Origin: Nitrosovibrio sp. Nv17
GTDB lineage: Bacteria; Pseudomonadota; Gammaproteobacteria; Burkholderiales; Nitrosomonadaceae
NCBI RefSeq assembly: GCF_900119085.1
Contig: NZ_FPIQ01000012.1
Coordinates: forward strand, 1-64,000
Reading direction: 5' to 3'
DNA length: 64,000 bases
In this document: one piece after another, positions 58,172 to 64,000 of the stretch
Layout: each line of letters starts with the position of its first letter
How positions within the stretch are numbered: the stretch's first letter is position 1
The notes under the pieces: model-generated
Database searches by the model: none
Told to the model about the DNA's origin: nothing
The model's input: only the letters and a program-made list of their open reading frames with translations
Position numbers and translations under genes: made by a program

Positions 58172-58320
58172 AACAATGACTTATCGGACGATGACTGTTT
58201 CTCTGGCTGGTCGCTAGCAGACTGCCGGGGCCAAGAAATCCGTTGCAGGGATCCGGGTGATACGTAGATTGCGTCCGGGCGCCTTGCTGCTTCGATTCTT
58301 CAAATCCGGCGGATTGCCAG

Positions 58321-58349
58321 GGATCCTGCTTGTTCGGCAAGCAGGATCC
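58321..58349. promoter_or_regulatory. Perfect 12-bp hairpin in the rne leader region
   Basis: GGATCCTGCTTG (58321-58332) pairs with CAAGCAGGATCC (58338-58349) around TTCGG. It lies about 280 bp before the rne ATG and 250 bp before rluC. No T-run is present, so it is more likely a leader element than a terminator. Confidence 0.55.
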
Positions 58350-58473
58350 GAAAATTTAAACGTCGATCAGGTTTCGATGACGGCGGTTCCATCGTACGGA
58401 CGGGTGCCGCGAAACCAAGACTGAAATCTACGTGTGCTTTGAGCGCGCAAATCAATTACCATCGTTACTTGCA

Positions 58474-58486
58474 TTGGTGAACGATG
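58474..58486 (+). repeat. 13-bp repeat, copy 2, in rne-rluC region
   Basis: TTGGTGAACGATG at 58474-58486, identical to copy 1. The heptamer CATCGTT at 58460-58466 can pair with AACGATG inside either copy. Confidence 0.7.
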
Positions 58487-58602
58487 TTAACCAGATTCTC
58501 GAAGTCAACCCCATCCTGCTTGGACAGAATTCCATCGACGGCACCATGTTGCGTACCGGATCAGGGGCGTACTGGCACTTCGAATTGACAAGTATAAGTA
58601 GA

Positions 58603-59598
58603 ATGAGGGATTTACGCAAAGAATTTCACGTGCGCCCCGTCGCCAGGGAGATCGTGGGCGAGGAGAGCAGCGGCCAACGCATCGATAATTTTTTGATGAG
58701 GCATCTCAAGGGGGTGCCCAAGAGTCATATCTACCAGTTGCTGCACAGCGGGCAGGTGCGGCTCAACAGCAGGCGCGTCGGGGCGGACCAGGCGCTTCGA
58801 CCCGGAGACGTCGTGCGCATTCCCCCGGTGAGGATGGCGGGCGATGGCGCTGTTTCCCGAAGGAGCATCGACAGATCCGCGTTCGTTGCATTCAGGGTGG
58901 TGTACGAGGACAGGGCGCTGCTGGCGATCGACAAGCCGGCGGGGCTGGCGGTTCACGGCGGCAGCGGCCTGAGTTTCGGAGTCATCGAGCAACTGCGTGC
59001 CCAGCATCCCGACTGGAAATTCCTGGAACTGGTGCATCGCCTCGACAGGGAAACCTCCGGCATCCTGTTGCTCGCCAAAAGTCGGGGGCCGCTGGTCGAG
59101 CTGCACCGGCAGTTTCGCGTCGGCTCGGTGGGAAAGTACTATATGGCACTGGTGCGTGGCAAGTGGCGCAACATCAGGCAAAGCGTTAAACTGCCTCTCG
59201 GCAGGTACCTGACGTCGTCCGGGGAGCGGCGCGTGGCCGTGGTGGCGCCGGATCGCGGGGACCTGCCCGGCAAAATGGCGGCCCACACCGTGTTCACGCT
59301 GAGAGGCGTTCATGGCGGCTTCAGCCTGCTGGAGGCGGAGCTGAAGACAGGGCGCACGCATCAGATCCGGGTGCACCTCGCGCATCTGGGTTTTCCCATT
59401 GCGGGCGACGACAAGTATGGGGATTTCGCATGGAACCGCCAGCTCGCTAGAAGCGGGGAACCGCCGCGCCTGGGGCGCATGTTCCTGCATGCGCTGCGAC
59501 TCGACGTGACACATCCCGTGACGGGCCGGCGCCTGCTGCTGGAGACGCCGCTGGCGGGAGAACTGCAGGAATTTCTGGATGGGCTGGACAGGGCCTGA
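58603..59598 (+). CDS. rluC: 23S rRNA pseudouridine synthase (RluC/RluD type)
   Basis: A 331-residue pseudouridine synthase: an N-terminal S4 RNA-binding domain (SGQRIDNFLMRHLKGVPKSHIYQLLHSGQVRLN) and a catalytic domain with the aspartate in VHRLDRETSGILLLAKS and the RTHQIRVHLAHLGFPIAGD motif. Position divergent from rne supports RluC. ATG 58603 gives the usual N-terminus; a longer reading to 58432 crosses the regulatory gap. sppA starts 15 bp later. Confidence 0.94.
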   Translation: MRDLRKEFHVRPVAREIVGEESSGQRIDNFLMRHLKGVPKSHIYQLLHSGQVRLNSRRVGADQALRPGDVVRIPPVRMAGDGAVSRRSIDRSAFVAFRVVYEDRALLAIDKPAGLAVHGGSGLSFGVIEQLRAQHPDWKFLELVHRLDRETSGILLLAKSRGPLVELHRQFRVGSVGKYYMALVRGKWRNIRQSVKLPLGRYLTSSGERRVAVVAPDRGDLPGKMAAHTVFTLRGVHGGFSLLEAELKTGRTHQIRVHLAHLGFPIAGDDKYGDFAWNRQLARSGEPPRLGRMFLHALRLDVTHPVTGRRLLLETPLAGELQEFLDGLDRA

Positions 59599-59613
59599 TC
59601 TCGAGGACAAATC

Positions 59614-60561
59614 ATGGCGGATTCCGACAAGCATCACGAGGGGGACAGGGCATTGCTGGAGAAGCTCGTGCTGTCTTCCGTGCGAGAGCAGCGCAGGACC
59701 CGGCAATGGGGTGTGTTTTTCAAGTCGCTGACTTTCGTCTACCTGTTTCTGCTGCTGTTTTTTGGCCTGGGATGGCTGGGTGACAGCGAGATATCCCTGT
59801 CGGGGAAGCACACCGCTCTGGTCGACCTGCGCGGTGTGATCGCGCCCGATACCGTCAGTAGTGCGGAAAACGTGAATGCCGGCCTGCAGAGCGCGTTCAA
59901 GGACCAGAAAACGCAGGGCGTGATCCTGCGCATCAACAGCCCTGGCGGCAGCCCGGTGCAGGCGGGTCATATCAACGACGAGATCCGTCGCTTGCGTGCC
60001 GAGTATCCGCAGATACCGCTCTACGCCGTGATCGAGGACATCTGCGCCTCGGGAGGATACTACGTTGCGGTCGCGGCCGACCGGATTTTCGTGGACAAGG
60101 CCAGTGTAGTTGGTTCCATCGGCGTGCTCATGAACGGATTCGGCTTTACCGGAACGATGGAAAAGCTCGGCATCGACCGGCGCCTGATCACGGCCGGGAA
60201 AAACAAGGGTTTTCTCGATCCTTTTTCCCCACCGAATGCCGAGGAGGAGGCGTACGCCCGGGAAATGCTGGGCGATATCCACGCGCAGTTCATCCAGGTG
60301 GTCCGGGAAGGCCGGGGGGATCGGCTGAAGGAGATCCCCGAACTGTTCAGCGGTATCGTCTGGACGGGTCAGAGAAGTATCGAACTCGGTCTCGCCGATG
60401 CCATGGGGAGTGCGGAATACGTGGCGCGCGAGGTGATACAGGCGGAGCGCATCGTGGACTACACGACGCGCGAGGGGTTTGCCGAGCGCTTTGCCAAGCG
60501 CTTCGGGGCGGTGATGGCGGAGGCGCTGGTCGGTGCGGGAGGCAGCTGGGGGCTGCGGTGA
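59614..60561 (+). CDS. sppA: Signal peptide peptidase SppA-like S49 serine protease
   Basis: A 315-residue inner-membrane peptidase: one N-terminal membrane helix (SLTFVYLFLLLFFGLGWLG), then the protease domain with INSPGGSPVQAGHINDEI, the nucleophile serine in CASGGYYVAVAADRI and the catalytic lysine region further on (TAGKNKGFLDPFSPP). The short form, with one protease domain, is typical of betaproteobacteria. Cotranscribed with rluC, probably. Confidence 0.94.
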   Translation: MADSDKHHEGDRALLEKLVLSSVREQRRTRQWGVFFKSLTFVYLFLLLFFGLGWLGDSEISLSGKHTALVDLRGVIAPDTVSSAENVNAGLQSAFKDQKTQGVILRINSPGGSPVQAGHINDEIRRLRAEYPQIPLYAVIEDICASGGYYVAVAADRIFVDKASVVGSIGVLMNGFGFTGTMEKLGIDRRLITAGKNKGFLDPFSPPNAEEEAYAREMLGDIHAQFIQVVREGRGDRLKEIPELFSGIVWTGQRSIELGLADAMGSAEYVAREVIQAERIVDYTTREGFAERFAKRFGAVMAEALVGAGGSWGLR

Positions 60562-60587
60562 CGGCGGGTGGATTGCGTCCGGAAGGA

Positions 60588-61295
60588 TTAGCCCTGCAGC
60601 AGAAAGATGGCAGGCTTGCCGTCGAGTGTCGCTGGAGCATGCTGCCATGCATCGATCCTCCGGGTGGAGATATACTCGTCTTTCAACGTAAGGCTGGAGG
60701 CGATGCAAAGCGCGCTGCCGGCGCGGCAGACCGAGATCAGGGATTCCAGCAATGCCTGGTTCCGGTAGGGGGTTTCGATGAATATCTGGGTACGGTCATG
60801 GACGATCGAATCCCGCTCCAGCCGCATGATGGCCTCCGTGCGTCGACTGCGATCCCGGGGGAGATAGCCGTGGAACACGAAGCGCTGGCCGTTCAGTCCT
60901 GACGCCATCAGGGCGAGAAGCAGGGAAGAGGGGCCCACCAGCGGCACCACGCGGAGGTGGTGCTGGTGGGCCAGGCGTACGAGTTCCGCGCCAGGGTCGG
61001 CGATCGTGGGGCAACCCGCCTCCGACAACAGCCCCACATCATGGCCGGATAGAAGAGGGGCCAGCAGATCCGGCACCTCCCGGGGAGGGGTATGCTCATC
61101 CAGTACCTGCATGCTGATCTGCTGCAGGGGCAGGGCGCAGCCGATCCGCTTCAGGAATCGCCGGGCGGTCCTGGGGTGTTCGACGACATAGTGATCGAGT
61201 CTCGCCACGCACTGCCTGGCGGCGGACGGAATCGTCCAGGCCCCGTCCTCTTCTCCCAGCGGGGTGGGAATGAGGTAGAGGGTGCCGGGCGTCAT
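60588..61295 (-). CDS. SAM-dependent methyltransferase, tetrapyrrole-methylase family (RsmI-like)
   Basis: A 235-residue protein with [10 protein letters not shown] at the N-terminus, [24 protein letters not shown] (the RsmI-like GxPxxSDPG region) and [18 protein letters not shown]. RsmI methylates 16S rRNA C1402, but this protein is shorter (RsmI about 285), so it may have another substrate. Its start overlaps the Maf gene stop by 4 bp, suggesting coupling. Confidence 0.85.
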   Translation of the reverse strand: MTPGTLYLIPTPLGEEDGAWTIPSAARQCVARLDHYVVEHPRTARRFLKRIGCALPLQQISMQVLDEHTPPREVPDLLAPLLSGHDVGLLSEAGCPTIADPGAELVRLAHQHHLRVVPLVGPSSLLLALMASGLNGQRFVFHGYLPRDRSRRTEAIMRLERDSIVHDRTQIFIETPYRNQALLESLISVCRAGSALCIASSLTLKDEYISTRRIDAWQHAPATLDGKPAIFLLQG

Positions 61296-61894
61296 ACGAT
61301 GTTTACGCCTTCCCGTTCCAGCATCTGCACCAGTGCGATCAACGGCAGGCCGATCAGTGCGGTGGGGTCGTCGCTGACGATGCGTTCGATCAGGACGATG
61401 CCCAATCCCTCGACCTTGGCGCTGCCCGCGCAGTGATAGGGCTGTTCTCTATCCAGATAACCCTCGATCTGCCGATCGCTGAAAGCGCGGAACTTGACGC
61501 GCGAATCGATCACCCGTGCCTGCATGTGGCCGCTGGCGGCGTTGAGAAGGCACAGGGCGGTGTGGAATACGACCTCCCTGCCACGCATCCGTCGTAGTTG
61601 ACGGATGGCATTGGGACGGTCCAGCGGCTTGCCCAGGTGCCGGCCTTTCAGTACCGCCACCTGGTCGGCGCCGATGATGAGTGCACCGGGATGAAGCGCG
61701 GCGACCGCGCGGCTCTTGGCTACCGCCAGGCGGGATGCGGTGATCTCCGGCGCTTCGTCAGCCAATGCCGTTTCATCGATTTCCGGATTGCAAACTTCGA
61801 ACGGGATCTGCAGACGTCCGAGCAGTTCACGGCGATAGATGGAACTGGAGCCCAGTATGAGAGGCGGGGCGGGTGAGTGCGGGCTCAATTCCAT
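61292..61894 (-). CDS. Maf-family nucleoside triphosphate pyrophosphatase
   Basis: A 200-residue house-cleaning pyrophosphatase (YceF type, acting on modified nucleotides such as m7GTP). Motifs: [47 protein letters not shown], and [13 protein letters not shown]. The gene is divergent from yceD-rpmF-plsX, its usual neighbour. Confidence 0.93.
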   Translation of the reverse strand: MELSPHSPAPPLILGSSSIYRRELLGRLQIPFEVCNPEIDETALADEAPEITASRLAVAKSRAVAALHPGALIIGADQVAVLKGRHLGKPLDRPNAIRQLRRMRGREVVFHTALCLLNAASGHMQARVIDSRVKFRAFSDRQIEGYLDREQPYHCAGSAKVEGLGIVLIERIVSDDPTALIGLPLIALVQMLEREGVNIV

Positions 61895-61906
61895 TCCTGG
61901 GGGATT

Positions 61907-61933
61907 TTGACACCTGGATGCAAAGGATATAAT
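61907..61933 (+). promoter_or_regulatory. Promoter of yceD-rpmF-plsX-fabH
   Basis: Perfect TTGACA (61907-61912) and perfect TATAAT (61928-61933) with a short 15-bp spacer; an overlapping TAATAT gives 17 bp. The start would fall about 115 bp upstream of yceD, leaving a GC-rich leader. Confidence 0.65.
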
Positions 61934-62055
61934 ATGCGCGCCGTGTGAATAGCCCCGAATTCTAATACCAAAGCCGCCGAGCCATCAAACAGGGGCGCCT
62001 CGCGGTGGAAGGTTCCCACGGGATGGGCCCGAGAAGCCCTACAGTACCTGCAACC

Positions 62056-62562
62056 ATGCCGAAACGATTCGTCATTGCCGATGTGATCGATTTTGCCCGT
62101 AATGCTGGGCGGCATCATGGTAAAATCCCGGTTTCCGAGTTCGAGCGTCTGCGGGATTATCTGGTGGACCGGGGCGGTGAACTGGCATATACGCTCGAAG
62201 GTGCATTGGATGAATCCGCCAGACCGGTGGTGCGCATGGTGGTGCAGGGCCTGCTGAGCCTCCGATGCCAGCGTTGCCTGGAGGCGATCGGCCGTAAGCT
62301 GGAATTGCGGTCGGTTCTGCTGCTGGCCAGGGACGAGACAGAGCTCTGCCGGCTGAACGAGGACGAGGCGCTGGACGTCATTCTGGCGGAGCCGGATCTG
62401 GAGATCCTGAAACTGATCGAGGATGAGATCATACTCGATCTGCCGGCTTCGCCACGCCACGCCGAAGGCACATGTACGATCGGAGGCAGAGACGGGGGCG
62501 GGATGGATCGATCCTCTCCCTTCCTGGCGCTGTCGCAGCTGAAGATGAAGATGCTGCATTGA
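62056..62562 (+). CDS. yceD: YceD/DUF177 large-rRNA accumulation protein
   Basis: A 168-residue protein of the YceD family, needed for 23S rRNA accumulation in plants and bacteria. Motifs: VVQGLLSLRCQRCLEAI (CxxC), LNEDEALDVI, LIEDEIILDLPASPRH, and SPFLALSQLKMK at the end. ATG 62056 is chosen; a longer reading adds a non-family stretch. Position just before rpmF is standard. Confidence 0.93.
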   Translation: MPKRFVIADVIDFARNAGRHHGKIPVSEFERLRDYLVDRGGELAYTLEGALDESARPVVRMVVQGLLSLRCQRCLEAIGRKLELRSVLLLARDETELCRLNEDEALDVILAEPDLEILKLIEDEIILDLPASPRHAEGTCTIGGRDGGGMDRSSPFLALSQLKMKMLH

Positions 62563-62585
62563 GACCCATTTGAAGGAGAAGCGTC

Positions 62586-62765
62586 ATGGCAGTCCAGCAA
62601 AACAAGAAATCCCCCTCCAAGCGCGGCATGCATCGCTCGCATGATTTCCTGACCCGCTCGCCCCTGACCGTGGACTCCAGCACCGGGGAGGTCCATTTGC
62701 GCCACCATATCAGCCCCAATGGCTATTATCGTGGCAAGAGGGTCATCAAGACCAAGGAAGACTAG
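62586..62765 (+). CDS. rpmF: 50S ribosomal protein L32
   Basis: A 59-residue ribosomal protein ([20 protein letters not shown], ending [13 protein letters not shown]). GGAG precedes the ATG. The gene is standard in the yceD-rpmF-plsX order. Most bacteria with this short form lack the zinc cysteines, as here. Confidence 0.96.
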   Translation: MAVQQNKKSPSKRGMHRSHDFLTRSPLTVDSSTGEVHLRHHISPNGYYRGKRVIKTKED

Positions 62766-62839
62766 GGCCTCGCCGGTTGCTCCAGGGCGTTGATGTCCCT
62801 GCGTGATCCGGCAGGTCGCCAGTCCCAAAGGCGCTCATA

Positions 62840-63901
62840 TTGGATATCACCGTAGCCATAGACTGCATGGGCGGCGATCATGGCCCTCATGTGACGGTTC
62901 CTGCGGTTGTCGATTACCTCCACCGCCATTCCGGCACGCACGTCATACTGGTGGGCATGCCGGACGCCATCGAATTGGAGTTGCATGCTGCCCGGCTTGG
63001 ATCGGATCCCCGGCTCAGGGTCCAGGCCGCGAGCGAGATCGTGGGCATGGACGAATCTCCCGCCCTGGCATTGCGCAATAAAAAGAACTCGTCCATGCGG
63101 GTCGCGCTCGATCTGGTAAAGCGTGGCGAAGCCCAGGCGTGCGTCAGTGCGGGCAATACCGGCGCCCTGATCGCCACCTCGCGCTTCGTGCTGAAGATGC
63201 TGCCGGGCATCGACCGTCCCGCCCTTGCGGTGGTGCTGCCCACGATGCGGGGACGTACCTATGTACTGGATCTGGGGGCGAATGTGGATTGCGAGGCCGA
63301 GCATCTGCTACAGTTCGGCGTCATGGGAGCGGCCCTGGTCTCTTCCGTCGAGAGCAAGGAAAGGCCCAGCGTCGGGTTGCTGAACATCGGCGAGGAAGAG
63401 ATCAAGGGGAATGAAGTCGTGAAACGGGCTGCGGAGCTGCTGCGCGACAGCGGACTCAATTTTTATGGAAACATCGAGGGCAACGACATTTACAAGGGAA
63501 CGACCGATGTGGTCGTGTGCGATGGTTTCGTCGGGAATGTGGCCCTGAAGACATCCGAAGGCGTGGCGCAAATGCTGTCCACCTTTCTACGCGAGGAATT
63601 CGGACGAAATCCCCTCACCAGATTCGCGGGACTGATCGCGCTGCCGGTCATCAATGCGTTCAAGCGCCGGGTGGATCACCGGCAGTACAACGGTGCAAGC
63701 CTGCTGGGTCTGCGAGGTGTCGTCATCAAGAGTCACGGGGCTGCCGACGGCTATGCGTTCTCGTGTGCGATCGCCCGTGCCACGGACGAGGTGCGCGGGG
63801 GAATGCTGCATCGTCTGAGCGAACGTGCGGCGGGACTGTCGCGCCCATCGGGGGGGTCGCTCACGTATCGCCAGTCCGCGCTCGAGGAGTATCCCACATG
63901 A
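62840..63901 (+). CDS. plsX: Phosphate acyltransferase PlsX
   Basis: Makes acyl-phosphate from acyl-ACP for PlsY (2.1 kb). The 353 residues begin [21 protein letters not shown], then [22 protein letters not shown], and [14 protein letters not shown]. The only start giving the family N-terminus is TTG at 62840; an internal ATG at 62867 would remove conserved residues. The stop overlaps the fabH start as ATGA. Confidence 0.96.
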   Translation: MDITVAIDCMGGDHGPHVTVPAVVDYLHRHSGTHVILVGMPDAIELELHAARLGSDPRLRVQAASEIVGMDESPALALRNKKNSSMRVALDLVKRGEAQACVSAGNTGALIATSRFVLKMLPGIDRPALAVVLPTMRGRTYVLDLGANVDCEAEHLLQFGVMGAALVSSVESKERPSVGLLNIGEEEIKGNEVVKRAAELLRDSGLNFYGNIEGNDIYKGTTDVVVCDGFVGNVALKTSEGVAQMLSTFLREEFGRNPLTRFAGLIALPVINAFKRRVDHRQYNGASLLGLRGVVIKSHGAADGYAFSCAIARATDEVRGGMLHRLSERAAGLSRPSGGSLTYRQSALEEYPT

Positions 63902-64000
63902 CGTATTCGCGTATCGTGGGAACGGGAAGCTATCTGCCCGAAAAGATCCTCACGAACCATGATCTCGAGCGCATGGTGGATACCAGCGACGAGTGGATCC
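63898..64000 (+). CDS. fabH: Beta-ketoacyl-ACP synthase III, N-terminal part (cut by window edge)
   Basis: First 34 codons only: [20 protein letters not shown] then [13 protein letters not shown], the conserved FabH N-terminus. Initiates type II fatty acid synthesis. The 4-bp overlap with plsX suggests translational coupling. Catalytic residues lie beyond the window. Confidence 0.93.
   Translation, partial: MTYSRIVGTGSYLPEKILTNHDLERMVDTSDEWI

Larger units (their letters stand above)
58043..58602. other. 560-bp divergent region between rne and rluC
   Basis: No gene is supported. It holds a perfect 12-bp hairpin (58321-58349), a 13-bp sequence repeated 315 bp apart (58159-58171 and 58474-58486), and a complementary heptamer CATCGTT (58460-58466). 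In enterobacteria the rne leader is about 360 nt and folds into hairpins through which RNase E limits its own mRNA. A leader of similar length fits here. A possible rluC ribosome site lies just before 58603. Confidence 0.6.

Overview
The window looks like the chromosome of a betaproteobacterial ammonia oxidiser (order Nitrosomonadales, Nitrosospira/Nitrosomonas type). The key clue is the gene cut by the left edge: its C-terminal 113 residues read as ammonia monooxygenase subunit A (AmoA). The neighbourhoods also fit a betaproteobacterium: rpsU-yqeY-dnaG-rpoD; petABC-sspA-sspB; rne divergent from rluC; maf-yceD-rpmF-plsX-fabH. The DNA is GC-rich (about 60% by eye, not computed). There is no transposase, integrase, phage gene or CRISPR array. 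Almost everything is core metabolism.

Layout. 0-1 kb: the end of amoA, followed not by amoB but by an unknown exported, C-terminally anchored protein whose predicted mature N-terminus is His-Gly. 1-9 kb: HxlR regulator, folB, plsY, tsaD, then rpsU-yqeY-dnaG-rpoD, then tRNA-Ile(CAU) and tRNA-Thr(UGU). 9.4-13.1 kb (minus strand): petABC (cytochrome bc1) with sspA-sspB. 13.3-20 kb: yacG, a Nudix-ThiE fusion, an AAA ATPase, an EF-hand protein, argJ, a TusA-like protein, an ADP-ribosylglycohydrolase, a Trm112-like protein and a first exbB-exbD pair. 20.1-20.3 kb: a tight cluster of three DnaA-box sequences beside an AT-rich stretch. 20.3-28 kb: xseA, a DUF423 protein, a THUMP methyltransferase, dsbB, htpX, mlaA, murJ, rpsT.

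28.8-35 kb: a pyridoxal-phosphate amino-acid decarboxylase next to argD, argF and argG, then yajQ. 35-38.9 kb (minus): an amidotransferase, an isolated FecR-domain protein, exbD-exbB-tonB and a redoxin. 39-43 kb: an RDD membrane protein, a tiny lipoprotein, a PP2C phosphatase, tldD and a nitrilase-family amidase. 43.6-55 kb: yhdP, glnE, ilvE, a small zinc protein, phosphomannomutase, a GH13 enzyme and a low-molecular-weight tyrosine phosphatase. 55-64 kb: rne, a 560-bp regulatory-looking gap, rluC, sppA, a tetrapyrrole-methylase-type methyltransferase, maf, then yceD-rpmF-plsX-fabH (cut by the right edge).

Functional themes are energy conservation (AmoA, bc1), replication and transcription initiation (DnaG, RpoD, possibly the DnaA boxes), arginine/polyamine metabolism (argJ, argD, argF, argG, decarboxylase), and envelope work (two ExbBD pairs, TonB, MlaA, MurJ, YhdP, PlsX/PlsY). 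I found no convincing wholly new multi-gene system. The items most worth following are the amoA-linked anchored protein, the DnaA-box cluster, the structured rne leader with its repeated 13-mer, and the orphan FecR protein in the TonB cluster.
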